Shown here piece by piece: positions 1 to 7,812 of a stretch of 64,000 nucleotides of DNA (position 1 is the stretch's first letter; the number at the start of each line of letters is the position of its first letter). The stretch spans positions 434,001-498,000 of the forward strand of contig NZ_JACBYQ010000002.1 in the NCBI RefSeq assembly GCF_013408295.1. Direction: 5' to 3'. This DNA comes from Psychromicrobium silvestre. GTDB lineage: Bacteria; Actinomycetota; Actinomycetes; Actinomycetales; Micrococcaceae. A program made the position numbers and the translations under genes. Below the pieces are notes generated by a model. The model did no database searches. It was not told the DNA's origin and saw nothing but the letters and a program-made list of their open reading frames with translations.

Positions 1-1229
1 GCTTCTGCAAGGCTTTTGCCCGGGGCGCAACGCTGCGCGGTGCCTCGGTGAAGCTCCTGGACCTGATTTCCACCGATGAACTCTACTTCGCTTCCGGGCA
101 TTTCAACTCGGCCGGCGCCATGTTCACCGCGAGCCATAACCCGGCGGAGTACAACGGCATCAAAATGACCCGGGCCGGTGCTGTTCCGCTCTCCTCCGAG
201 ACCGGGTTGAAGGAAATCCAGGAGCTGACGGCTCAGTACCTGGCCTCCGGGATTCCGTCGGTGCCGACGCCGGGCCAGATTGGCATCCAGGATGTACTCA
301 AGGACTACGCGGGCTACCTGCGTTCACTCGTGGACCTCTCCAGCTCGCGGCCACTCAAGGTTGTTGTTGACGCCGGAAACGGGATGGCCGGGCTGACCAC
401 TCCTGCCGTGCTCGGAGACCAGCTTCTCTCTGCCCTGCCGTTGGAAATCGTGCCGATGTACTTCGAGCTCGACGGCACCTTCCCGAATCACGAGGCCAAC
501 CCGCTGGAACCGGCAAACCTGATAGATCTGCAGGCGGCTGTGGTGGCTCACGGTGCGGATATCGGCCTAGCTTTCGACGGCGATGCGGATCGCTGCTTTG
601 TGATCGACGAGAAGGGCGATCCGGTTTCACCCTCTGCGGTCACCGCCCTGGTGGCCCGCCGCGAAATCGCCCGAGCCCGGGCCACTGGCGAAGAGACACC
701 GGCGATCATTCACAATCTGATCACCTCCCGCGCCGTGCCCGAATTGGTTGAGGCCGACGGCGGCCGCCCGGTTCGCACCAGAGTGGGCCACTCCTTCATC
801 AAGGCCGTGATGGCTTCCGAGGGTGCCGTGTTCGGCGGCGAGCACTCGGCTCATTACTACTTCCGAGATTTCTACAATGCGGACACCGGAATGCTGGCCG
901 CAATGCATGTGCTGGCGGCGCTCGGCGAACAACCGCTCCCGCTTTCCGAATTGGGCGCCGAGTACGAACCCTATGTGGCTTCAGGAGAAATCAATTCCAC
1001 CGTGGAAGACAAGGCTGGCGCCGTGGCCAAGGTCCGCGCGGAATACGAGCACGACGGCGTAAGCATAGATGAGCTGGACGGCACCACCTTCTCGGCGGAC
1101 TCCGGTGACTGGTGGTTCAACCTGCGTGCATCGAACACCGAGCCCTACCTGCGCTATAACGGCGAGGCCAAGGATCGGGCCACGATGGAGTCCGTACGCG
1201 ACGCCGTGCTGGCCCTGGTCCGCGGCTAA
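1..1229 (+). CDS. manB: Phosphomannomutase/phosphoglucomutase, 5' end cut by window edge
   Basis: Interconverts mannose-6-P and mannose-1-P (possibly also glucose phosphates), feeding GDP-mannose and cell-envelope glycans in the cytoplasm. The frame is open to the left edge: the codons before the GTG at 48 read ...RGATLRGAS and continue the family sequence, so that GTG is not the start and the N-terminus lies outside the window. Visible alpha-D-phosphohexomutase signatures are the phosphoserine loop TASHNP, the metal loop DGDADR, the sugar-recognition motif GGEHSAH and the C-terminal phosphate-binding RASNTEP. All four active-site loops are intact. The choice of mannose over glucose is inferred from overall resemblance to actinobacterial ManB and is less certain than the family. 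Confidence 0.93.
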   Translation, partial: FCKAFARGATLRGASVKLLDLISTDELYFASGHFNSAGAMFTASHNPAEYNGIKMTRAGAVPLSSETGLKEIQELTAQYLASGIPSVPTPGQIGIQDVLKDYAGYLRSLVDLSSSRPLKVVVDAGNGMAGLTTPAVLGDQLLSALPLEIVPMYFELDGTFPNHEANPLEPANLIDLQAAVVAHGADIGLAFDGDADRCFVIDEKGDPVSPSAVTALVARREIARARATGEETPAIIHNLITSRAVPELVEADGGRPVRTRVGHSFIKAVMASEGAVFGGEHSAHYYFRDFYNADTGMLAAMHVLAALGEQPLPLSELGAEYEPYVASGEINSTVEDKAGAVAKVRAEYEHDGVSIDELDGTTFSADSGDWWFNLRASNTEPYLRYNGEAKDRATMESVRDAVLALVRG

Positions 1230-1278
1230 TTCCAGGTTCCCACTGTTCGCGATGCCTCCGCTGTTTGCCCACAGTTCG

Positions 1279-1354
1279 CGATAGTCCACTAGCATCGCGA
1301 TGGCTCAATGTCGCGTCGGTAGGCTATCCGGAAGTCAGTGGGCTATCGCGAGCC
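1279..1354. repeat. 76-bp hairpin repeat, copy A
   Basis: This intergenic element is nearly identical, at equal length, to 4815–4890. It starts CGATAGTCCACTAGC and ends GCTATCGCGAGCC. Inside, TCGCGATGGCTCA can pair with TGGGCTATCGCGA, with two G·T/G·U pairs where copy B has Watson-Crick pairs. More TCGCGAT-like pieces surround it (about 1249 and 1378), so this spacer may hold older, decayed copies. It looks like a REP-type palindromic repeat; its mobility and function are unknown. Confidence 0.75.
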
Positions 1355-1404
1355 AGGTGTGAGGTGGACGAGCTGCCCTATCGCAAGCCAAGGAAGTTGG
1401 AATC

Positions 1405-1878
1405 ATGACCGATTGGCGTTCGGACCGGATTGCTGCCGCCCAACGCGGCGAGAACCCGACAGTGCTGACCCGGCTGCCGCAGAGCTTTGCGGTAATCGGT
1501 GATGTGCAATGGCTACCGGGATACTGCGTGCTACTAACGGATAACCCCGCAATTTTGCGGCTATCCGATTTACCACGCCCGGCCCGTATCGAGTTCCTGG
1601 ACAGCCTGGAGCGGCTCGCTGCGGCGGTAGAGAGCTGCTGTGCGGCGGCGGATCCGGACTTCCTACGAGTCAATATTGAGATTCTGGGCAACGCCGATCC
1701 CTATCTGCACGCCCATGTCTTCCCACGTTACGGCTGGGAGCCCGAGGAACTACGCAGAAGACCGGTCTGGCTGTACCCGGAATCGAACTGGCACAATCCG
1801 GTCACCGCCCTGGGACCAGCCCAGGACCAGCTCCGCACCGCTATCAGCACAGAACTAGCTAGGCCGGAACGGCGCTAG
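1405..1878 (+). CDS. HIT-family (histidine triad) protein
   Basis: A 157-aa cytoplasmic protein. HIT proteins hydrolyse or transfer nucleotidyl groups through a central histidine in an HxHxH motif. Here the motif region reads NADPYLHAHVFPRY: the middle (nucleophile) and last histidines are kept, but the first position is tyrosine. The upstream NIEILGN strand fits the HIT fold. The start ATG follows AAGGAAG at good spacing. Its 3' end overlaps the convergent LysR gene by 20 nt. The substrate cannot be read from the sequence. It lies just downstream of repeat copy A, so its promoter may sit in or next to that element. Confidence 0.72.
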   Translation: MTDWRSDRIAAAQRGENPTVLTRLPQSFAVIGDVQWLPGYCVLLTDNPAILRLSDLPRPARIEFLDSLERLAAAVESCCAAADPDFLRVNIEILGNADPYLHAHVFPRYGWEPEELRRRPVWLYPESNWHNPVTALGPAQDQLRTAISTELARPERR

Positions 1879-2731
1879 GAGCCCAGTCCAGGAAGTCCTG
1901 CGCGGCCTGGCTAAGCCGTCGCTCCGCTAGATACCCGATCGCAATGGTCCGGGTTACCGCAGGAGTCACCGCAACCTCCACTACCCCCTGCAGACCACCC
2001 TCGACGGCGGGCAGCAGGGCCACTCCCTCACCCGCGGCGACCAGCCCACGCACCGTCGCAACGCTATCGCTCTCGAAGCCAATCCGTGGGCTGAGACCGG
2101 AACTCCGGCAGGCGCCGTCGAACACCTCACGCAAGGTATTTCCCTGCCGCAGAGCCAGGAATTCCTCGCCAAGCAGTTCCTCCAGGCTGAGCCGTTTGCG
2201 CCGAGCCAGTCGGTGGCCGGTGGGCAGCAACGCCACCAGGGTTTGCTCCAAGATCTTGGTGTATTGCACCGCATGATCCACCAGGGGTGGCATGCTGAGC
2301 AGCAGGTCGAGTTCGCCAGACTCCAAACGGTCGCGGAGTTCACCTGCGGCTCCCTCCAGAAGCTGAAAGCGGATTTGGGGGTGGCGCTGCCGGTAACTAT
2401 GCACCAATTGCGGCAACAGGTCCCAGCCCAGCGATCCTAGATAGCCAAGCCGAATCAGCCCGGTACCGGGGGCCGCGTCTTCCGCTAAGGATTCCTTGGC
2501 CTGCACCAGCAGCGCCTCCACCGCCTGCACGCTTTGCAAAAACGTCCGGCCGGCCGCTGATAGTTGGAGTCCTCTTCCTCGTCGCAGGAACAACTCGACG
2601 CCGAGTTCTTCTTCCAGAGCCGCGAGCGAGCGGCTCAATCCGGGCTGCGAGACATAGAGGTTCCTGGCGGCCTGACTCATATTCTCGGTCCGAGCAATCT
2701 CGGCGAAGTAGCGCAATTGGCTTAGTTCCAT
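1859..2731 (-). CDS. LysR-family transcriptional regulator
   Basis: A 290-aa regulator. Residues 1–60 form the LysR winged helix-turn-helix (MELSQLRYFAEIARTENMSQ, then SQPGLSRSLAALEEELG); from about residue 90 a periplasmic-binding-protein-like effector domain follows (GLIRLGYLGSLGWDLLPQLV). It is divergent from the CoA-transferase/decarboxylase operon across about 110 bp, the usual arrangement for a LysR protein controlling its neighbour. The E. coli scp (Sleeping Beauty mutase) locus also has a neighbouring LysR gene, ygfI. The effector is unknown; a dicarboxylic acid or its CoA ester is a reasonable guess. Confidence 0.9.
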   Translation of the reverse strand: MELSQLRYFAEIARTENMSQAARNLYVSQPGLSRSLAALEEELGVELFLRRGRGLQLSAAGRTFLQSVQAVEALLVQAKESLAEDAAPGTGLIRLGYLGSLGWDLLPQLVHSYRQRHPQIRFQLLEGAAGELRDRLESGELDLLLSMPPLVDHAVQYTKILEQTLVALLPTGHRLARRKRLSLEELLGEEFLALRQGNTLREVFDGACRSSGLSPRIGFESDSVATVRGLVAAGEGVALLPAVEGGLQGVVEVAVTPAVTRTIAIGYLAERRLSQAAQDFLDWAPSAVPA

Positions 2732-2841
2732 CTCGTATCCATGCCTAGAAATTATTGATCTGATGAAAACTATGTATTGGACGCATTCTTTTGTCGAGTC
2801 CTACCGTGGAATCACGGATTATTAGCCATCGGAGGAGCCCC

Positions 2842-4011
2842 ATGCAGAATGCCCCAGTTTCCGGCCCGCTTGAAGGAGTGACCATCCTGGACCTCTCTCG
2901 AGTTCTGGCTGGCCCCTTCGCCACCATGACGCTCGCTGGTCTTGGAGCCAGGGTTATTAAGGTCGAGGTCCCGGGAACCGGGGACGATGCCAGGGCCATT
3001 GGCCCCTTCCAGGACGGCAGATCACTGTACTTTGAAGGCATCAACTTCAATAAGGAGAGCATTGCACTCGACCTCAAAGACGAGACGGACCGCAAGACCT
3101 TCGAAGCCTTGCTAGCAAAAGCCGATGTACTGGTGGAGAACTTCCGCCCGGGCGTGATGGACCGGCTAGGTCTGGGTTGGGATGAGCTAAAGGAACGGCA
3201 TCCAAAGCTGATTTACGCGGCGGCTAGCGGCTTCGGCCGCAGCGGCCCAGCCAGCGACCAGCCCGCCTATGACCTGATTGTGCAAGCCATGAGCGGGATG
3301 ATGAGCATCACCGGCGAAAGAGGAGGCGCTCCGGTGCGTGCCGGAGTCTCCGTTGGCGATCTGACCGCGGGCACCTATCTATGCCTAGGAATCTTGGCTG
3401 CGCTGTTCAGGAGAGCCAGCACCTGTCGGGGCGAGTTGGTGGACGTGGCCATGCTGGATTGCCAGATTGCTTTCATGGAGGAGCCCCTAACCTCCTACGC
3501 AAACACCGGGGTGCTCCCCGGACCCCGTGGTACCCGACACCCCTCCATCGTGCCCTTCCAGGCCTACCGAACCAAGGACTCACAGTTGGTGATCGCGGCC
3601 GGAAACGATCAGCTCTTTGCTAAGTTGGCTGGGGCACTAGGCAAGCCCGAGCTGCCAGAACTGGAAAAATTTAGCTCGGTGCGGAAACGCTTTGAGCACG
3701 TCGATGAATTGGAGACCGTGCTAGAAGAGGCATTGAGCGAGCGGACTACCGACGACTGGATCGCCGAACTCACCGCCGCCGGAATACCGTGCGGACCGAT
3801 CGCCACCGTGGATCAGGTACTGGAGAACCCCCAGGTTCGAGCCAGGAACATGATTCGCCAGACCGCACCCCGGCAGGACGGCTCGCGCAGCACGGTGATC
3901 GGGAATCCGATTAAGTTCGGCAGCTACCCTGAACAAATGGAACCCCTACCAGCCCCACAACTCGATCAGCACCGCGAGTCCATTCTGGCGATGCTGGCGA
4001 CTCAGGAATGA
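2842..4011 (+). CDS. CaiB/BaiF (class III) CoA-transferase
   Basis: A 389-aa cytoplasmic enzyme of the class III CoA-transferase family, which moves CoA from an acyl-CoA donor to a free carboxylic acid through an aspartyl-CoA anhydride. The family signature is clear: LDLSRVLAGPFATMTLAGLGARVIKVE near the N-terminus, FRPGVMDRLGLGW, and GDLTAGTYL, whose Asp (about residue 173) matches the catalytic Asp of formyl-CoA transferase. I place the start at the ATG after GGAGGAG (2831), not at the upstream in-frame codon. Its stop overlaps the next ATG (ATGA), so it is translationally coupled to the decarboxylase. A malonate- or methylmalonate-type acceptor is inferred from that coupling. Confidence 0.92.
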   Translation: MQNAPVSGPLEGVTILDLSRVLAGPFATMTLAGLGARVIKVEVPGTGDDARAIGPFQDGRSLYFEGINFNKESIALDLKDETDRKTFEALLAKADVLVENFRPGVMDRLGLGWDELKERHPKLIYAAASGFGRSGPASDQPAYDLIVQAMSGMMSITGERGGAPVRAGVSVGDLTAGTYLCLGILAALFRRASTCRGELVDVAMLDCQIAFMEEPLTSYANTGVLPGPRGTRHPSIVPFQAYRTKDSQLVIAAGNDQLFAKLAGALGKPELPELEKFSSVRKRFEHVDELETVLEEALSERTTDDWIAELTAAGIPCGPIATVDQVLENPQVRARNMIRQTAPRQDGSRSTVIGNPIKFGSYPEQMEPLPAPQLDQHRESILAMLATQE

Positions 4012-4820
4012 GCGACCATATCTCCTTCCGACGGGATGGCGCGATCGCCATTGTGGAGCTGAACCGCCCCGAGAAGCGCAACGCGCTTTCCGAGCAATTG
4101 CTGGGCGAACTCACCGAAACGCTCAATAGGCTCGACGGCGGAACTCGGGTTGTTGTGCTGCGCGCGGCACCGGGATCGAAAGTCTTTTCAGCCGGGCACG
4201 ACATCGACGAATTACCGCTCGATGGCAGTGACCCACTGACCGATAGCAGTCATTTCGAGCGGAGCCTTGCGGTTTTACGGAACTTCCCGCTGCCGATCAT
4301 CGCGCAGGTCTCCGGAGGAGTCTGGGGTGGCGCAGTGGAGTTCGTGCTCAGTTGCGATCTGGTCCTGGCCGACCCCACGGCGTCGTTCGCGGTCACCCCG
4401 GCCAAGCTCGGCCTGCCATACAACACAGCGGGTATCGCTTTTTTCCTCAGTCGGCTGCCAGCGGCCTTCGTGAAGGAGCTCTTCCTCACGGCGCAAGCCC
4501 TCGATGCCGAAACGGCGCTGCGTCACGGCCTGGTGAGCCGGCTGCTACCGGTTTCCGAATTAGCCCGTGAAACCCTTGAACTAGCGCACTGGATGGCTGG
4601 TCTTTCCCCTCGCGCGCTGCACTTGTTCAAGCGTCAGATCGCCGTCCTTAGCTCGGGAACGAGTTCAGGAGTCGACCCCAAAGAACGCGAGACTATCGAG
4701 ACGCTACGTGGCGAGATGTACGCCGAAGGCGGCGAACTCAGCCAGGGAGTCGCCGCCTTCAGGAACAAGCGAAGTGCAGATTTCAAGCCAATCGATCAGG
4801 CCGATTCAGGCTCACGATAG
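4008..4820 (+). CDS. scpB: Methylmalonyl-CoA decarboxylase (crotonase family)
   Basis: A 270-aa crotonase-fold enzyme predicted to decarboxylate (R/S)-methylmalonyl-CoA to propionyl-CoA. It follows the E. coli ScpB/YgfG pattern closely: GSKVFSAGHDIDELP, DPL, VWGGAVEF, FAVTPAKLGLPYNTAGI, VKELFLTA and the C-terminal VAAFRNKR. His64 and Tyr138 line up with the E. coli active-site His66 and Tyr140. Ordinary enoyl-CoA hydratases have two catalytic Glu residues, and these positions do not match them. The gene overlaps the CoA-transferase by 4 nt. Its stop codon (TAG, 4818–4820) lies inside hairpin repeat copy B, so the C-terminus (ADSGSR) may have been set by that insertion. Confidence 0.82.
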   Translation: MSDHISFRRDGAIAIVELNRPEKRNALSEQLLGELTETLNRLDGGTRVVVLRAAPGSKVFSAGHDIDELPLDGSDPLTDSSHFERSLAVLRNFPLPIIAQVSGGVWGGAVEFVLSCDLVLADPTASFAVTPAKLGLPYNTAGIAFFLSRLPAAFVKELFLTAQALDAETALRHGLVSRLLPVSELARETLELAHWMAGLSPRALHLFKRQIAVLSSGTSSGVDPKERETIETLRGEMYAEGGELSQGVAAFRNKRSADFKPIDQADSGSR

Positions 4821-4890
4821 TCCACTAGCATCGCGATAGCTCAATGACTGCGCAGTGGGCTATCCGGAAGTCAGTGAGCTATCGCGAGCC
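4815..4890. repeat. 76-bp hairpin repeat, copy B
   Basis: Second copy of the element at 1279–1354, same orientation and length, differing at about ten positions that are mostly in the loop. TCGCGATAGCTCA pairs perfectly with TGAGCTATCGCGA. The first six bases (CGATAG) supply the last sense codon and the stop of the decarboxylase gene. It sits between two convergent genes and may also act as a transcription terminator, although no T-run follows. Confidence 0.78.
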
Positions 4891-4915
4891 CGGAAGACGT
4901 CCAGCGACGGCCAGC

Positions 4916-6739
4916 TCAAGCCAATCGGCTCTTGAGGCCTTCCAGTTCTCCCAGCAATTCCTCGGGCAAAGAGCCTCCGAAACGGCGGTACCACTCGTCG
5001 ATGCTTTCGGCTTCCTCGGCCCACTCCAGCGCATCCACCTTCAAGGCGGCCTCAAGCTGCTCCGCCGAGATGTCCAGGCCGTCCAGGTCCAGCGACTCAG
5101 CGGTCGGCACGAAGCCAATGGCGGTATCAACCGCGTCGGCTTTGCCCTCGATCCGTTCAATAGCCCACTTGACCACGCGCGAGTTGTCACCAAACCCGGG
5201 CCAAGCAAAGCCACCATCCGGGGTGCGGCGGAACCAGTTCACCAAGAAGATCTTGGGCAGCTTTTCGGCATCAACCGCCGAGGAAAGCTTGACCCAATGC
5301 TTAAGGTAATCCCCGGCGTCGTAACCCATAAAAGGCAACATGGCCATCGGATCACGTCGCAAGCGACCCAGCGCGCCAGCAGCGGCGGCCGTGGTCTCGG
5401 AGGAGAGCGTGGAACCCATGAAGATGCCGTGGCTCCAGTCCCGGGCCTGGGTGACCAAGGGAATCGTGGTCTTGCGGCGACCACCGAAGAAGATCGCGGA
5501 AAGCGGTACACCCTCCGGCTCGTAATACTCCGGGGCGAGCATATCGATCTGATCGATCGGCGTACAGAACCGGGCGTTAGGATGAGCCGCTGGGTGATCC
5601 ATATCGGACGTCCAGGAATTGCCCTGCCAATCGGTGAGGTGCTCGGGCGTATCGTGAGTCATTCCCTCCCACCAAACACCGCCGTCGTCGGTCAGCGCGC
5701 AATTGGTGAAGATCGAGTTGCCCTTGCTGATGGCTCGCATGGCGTTCGGATTGGTGTCCCAGCCGGTTCCGGGTGCGACGCCGAACAGGCCTGCTTCGGG
5801 ATTGACGGCACGTAGCTGCCCCTCATCGTCGAAACGCATCCAGGTGATGTCATCCCCGAGGGTTTCGACCTTCCAGTCCTTGATGGTCGGATCGAGCAAG
5901 GCCAGGTTCGTCTTACCGCAAGCAGAGGGGAAAGCCGCCGCCAGGTAGTAGGTCTTCTGCTCGGGGGAGGTCAGCTTGAGGATCAGCATGTGCTCGGCTA
6001 GCCAGCCTTCGTCGCGAGCCATCACCGAGGCGATCCGCAGCGCGTAGCACTTCTTGCCCAGCAGGGCATTGCCACCGTAGCCGGAGCCATAGGAGTAGAT
6101 GGAGCGTTCCTCGGGGAAGTGCACAATCCACTTTTCCTCGCTACAGGGCCAGGCCACATCTTGCTCGCCCGGTTGCAGGGGTGCGCCCACGGAGTGCAGG
6201 GCGGGCACGAAGAAGGCATCGAGTTCTTCGATCTTGCGCAGCACCTCGGTGCCGATCTGAGCCATTACCCGCATCGAGGCAACCACATAAGCGCTATCGG
6301 TGATCTCCACGCCAAATTTGGGATCTTTGGCTTCCAGGTGGCCCATCACGAAGGGGATCACATACATGGTGCGACCGCGCATCGAACCAGCGAAAAGCCC
6401 GTTTAGCTTGGCTTTCATCTCCGCGGGTTCCATCCAGTTATTGGTGAAGCCCGCATCGCTTTCCTTGGCCGAGCAGATGAAGGTCTGCTCCTCAACCCGT
6501 GCAACGTCCTTCGGATCGGAGAAGGCCGCAAAGGAATTCGGGAAAAGCTCGGGATTGAGCCGCTTGAGGGTTCCGGCCTCGACCAATTCGTCGGTGAGCC
6601 TGCTGTACTCCTGCTCGGATCCGTCTACCCAATAGACATGATCCGGCTGAGTCAGTTCAGCCATCTCAGTCACCCAATCGAGCAATCGCTGATTGGTCGT
6701 CGGTGCTTCGCTCAGAACCTGCTGCGCGGTTTGGCCCAT
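4916..6739 (-). CDS. pckG: Phosphoenolpyruvate carboxykinase (GTP)
   Basis: A 607-aa cytosolic enzyme converting oxaloacetate + GTP to PEP + CO2 + GDP, the entry step of gluconeogenesis. The length is typical of the GTP class. The kinase P-loop with its reactive cysteine is visible ([13 protein letters not shown]), with the metal/nucleotide region [14 protein letters not shown] and the PEP-binding [14 protein letters not shown]. Start ATG follows GAAGGGAA. A CRP/GlxR-like palindrome lies about 150 bp upstream (6887–6902), which would suit cAMP-linked carbon control. The gene stands alone. Confidence 0.97.
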   Translation of the reverse strand: MGQTAQQVLSEAPTTNQRLLDWVTEMAELTQPDHVYWVDGSEQEYSRLTDELVEAGTLKRLNPELFPNSFAAFSDPKDVARVEEQTFICSAKESDAGFTNNWMEPAEMKAKLNGLFAGSMRGRTMYVIPFVMGHLEAKDPKFGVEITDSAYVVASMRVMAQIGTEVLRKIEELDAFFVPALHSVGAPLQPGEQDVAWPCSEEKWIVHFPEERSIYSYGSGYGGNALLGKKCYALRIASVMARDEGWLAEHMLILKLTSPEQKTYYLAAAFPSACGKTNLALLDPTIKDWKVETLGDDITWMRFDDEGQLRAVNPEAGLFGVAPGTGWDTNPNAMRAISKGNSIFTNCALTDDGGVWWEGMTHDTPEHLTDWQGNSWTSDMDHPAAHPNARFCTPIDQIDMLAPEYYEPEGVPLSAIFFGGRRKTTIPLVTQARDWSHGIFMGSTLSSETTAAAAGALGRLRRDPMAMLPFMGYDAGDYLKHWVKLSSAVDAEKLPKIFLVNWFRRTPDGGFAWPGFGDNSRVVKWAIERIEGKADAVDTAIGFVPTAESLDLDGLDISAEQLEAALKVDALEWAEEAESIDEWYRRFGGSLPEELLGELEGLKSRLA

Positions 6740-6886
6740 GATCTTCCCTTCATTGGGTCGGTGTATGCCTTACAGGTTAGGGTTTGGTCTCTGGTTCGAC
6801 GGCGGCGCTCAGCGGGAGCTATCCAGCAGATTTGGAGCGAAAACGCCGTGATTCCGGGGAATTCATCAAATATTCATCCGAAAAAC

Positions 6887-6902
6887 TGTGATATAGATCA
6901 CG
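6887..6902. promoter_or_regulatory. CRP/GlxR-type operator upstream of pckG
   Basis: TGTGATATAGATCACG matches the CRP-family consensus TGTGA-N6-TCACA at 9 of 10 fixed positions. It is directly followed by a 12-bp perfect palindrome, TAGACCGGTCTA (6903–6914). The site lies between pckG (minus strand) and tRNA-Arg; pckG is the plausible target. The regulator gene is not in the window. Confidence 0.6.
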
Positions 6903-6998
6903 TAGACCGGTCTATGATCTATTCCTCCGTAGGGCAGAATTTGATGACTAGGGCATTTCCACGCTAGAGTTGACCTCGGCCTTTTGGCCGGTTTTATT

Positions 6999-7071
6999 GC
7001 GGGCGTAGCTCAACGGATAGAGCATCTGACTACGGATCAGAAGGTTGGGGGTTCGAATCCCTTCGCCCGCA
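6999..7071 (+). tRNA. tRNA-Arg (anticodon ACG)
   Basis: A 73-nt cloverleaf. The acceptor stem GCGGGCG pairs with CGCCCGC, the D-arm holds GCTCAACGGATAGAGC, the anticodon stem TCTGA/TCAGA encloses the loop CTACGGA (anticodon ACG, modified to ICG by TadA, encoded at 30485), and the T-arm GGGGGTTCGAATCCC is intact. CCA is not encoded. A strong terminator follows at 7081. Confidence 0.97.
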
Positions 7072-7080
7072 CAATAAAAG

Positions 7081-7119
7081 CCGCTAGAACCTCGGAATCC
7101 CCGAAGTTCTAGCGGTTTT
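7081..7119 (+). terminator. Intrinsic terminator of tRNA-Arg
   Basis: CCGCTAGAAC at 7081–7090 pairs with GTTCTAGCGG at 7106–7115, extended by an inner CTCGG/CCGA pairing and followed by TTTT. The same hairpin recurs about 653 bp downstream (7734), part of a decayed tandem duplication. Confidence 0.9.
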
Positions 7120-7155
7120 CTTGTTTTCACGCTGGGTGGGATGCGGGCCAAAACA

Positions 7156-7290
7156 TTAGACGCCTCCACCACCGGCGCCCGGGTCCTAGGTGCCCGGGTC
7201 CAGGCAGAGAGCGGCCGGGAAGGTCCAGTCCCTTGTGGCTCCAGGCACAAAACATAATCGAGGACAGCCGTCGCGGTACGACGACAACCC
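7156..7290 (-). pseudogene. Relic 3' end of a surface-protein gene
   Basis: The minus strand here is clearly related to the 3' end of the intact gene at 7813–8484. In the aligned frame it reads PGATRDWTFPAALCLDPGT, then a stop, then DPGAGGGGV and a second stop, against PGATTAWTFPATLCYDPGT followed by a Gly run in the intact gene. Only about 40 codons can be matched and there is no start. With the copied terminator on its tRNA-proximal side, it marks one arm of a roughly 655-bp tandem duplication. Confidence 0.75.
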
Positions 7291-7303
7291 CCTAACCAAG
7301 CGG

Positions 7304-7612
7304 TTATGGGTGGAGGAAACGGATCGCCTTCCCATGTTCCCTGGCATATGCAATCTCTGCACGGGTCGAATCGCCGATGTACCCGCCTGGGTTCACCACA
7401 AACACCGAGTCAGCAAGGTCGATCTTTTCAAGATGTAGCGCGTCAAGCTTTTGCTTGACGCTGGAATCGTGGAGATCGGAATACGCGGGATCGGAGTGGA
7501 CTAGCACCTCAGGACCAACAACGATCTTTCCGGCGAGCGTCAACTCGGCGCGGGCAGCCGCAATCTCATTCATGAAGCGAGTCGATCCACAAATGCACAC
7601 GATCTTATTCAT
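7304..7612 (-). CDS. DUF4406 / nucleoside 2-deoxyribosyltransferase-like protein
   Basis: A 102-aa protein with a Rossmann-like nucleoside 2-deoxyribosyltransferase fold. VCICGSTRF near residue 5 is the nucleotide-binding strand-loop, and PGGYIGDSTRAEIAYA carries the Glu that is the nucleophile in true deoxyribosyltransferases. Small proteins of this kind (DUF4406) are common in phages and actinobacteria, and their substrates are mostly unknown. I chose the internal ATG at 7612 because GGAG lies 8 nt upstream; a longer form from 7651 has no ribosome site and starts with unlike residues. The gene sits between the two arms of the local duplication. Confidence 0.7.
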   Translation of the reverse strand: MNKIVCICGSTRFMNEIAAARAELTLAGKIVVGPEVLVHSDPAYSDLHDSSVKQKLDALHLEKIDLADSVFVVNPGGYIGDSTRAEIAYAREHGKAIRFLHP

Positions 7613-7733
7613 CCCTAAGGCTCCTGTTCGGCTGGCTCGTGGCCTGGACAACGGTCACCTTGCTCAGCGCAAGTCCAATCTGAGCATATGGCGGATTCAT
7701 AAGCTGATTCTTCATTTGCACACACAATAAAAA

Positions 7734-7774
7734 CCGCTAGAACCTCGGAATCTCCGAAGTTCTAGCGGTTTTTT
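7734..7774 (+). terminator. Duplicate copy of the tRNA-Arg terminator
   Basis: CCGCTAGAAC and GTTCTAGCGG arms enclose nearly the same loop as at 7081, followed by six T. No plus-strand gene precedes it, so it is a duplicated or relic terminator rather than one in its original role. It could still end minus-strand read-through from the surface-protein gene. Confidence 0.8.
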
Positions 7775-7812
7775 GTTTTCAAGCTAAGTGTGGCTAATGC
7801 GAGCCCAAGCTA

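Noticed and set aside
4844-5815. 323-codon plus-strand open frame
   Set aside because: It is antisense to pckG, lacks a ribosome site and has Arg/Gly-rich composition typical of a shadow frame in GC-rich DNA.
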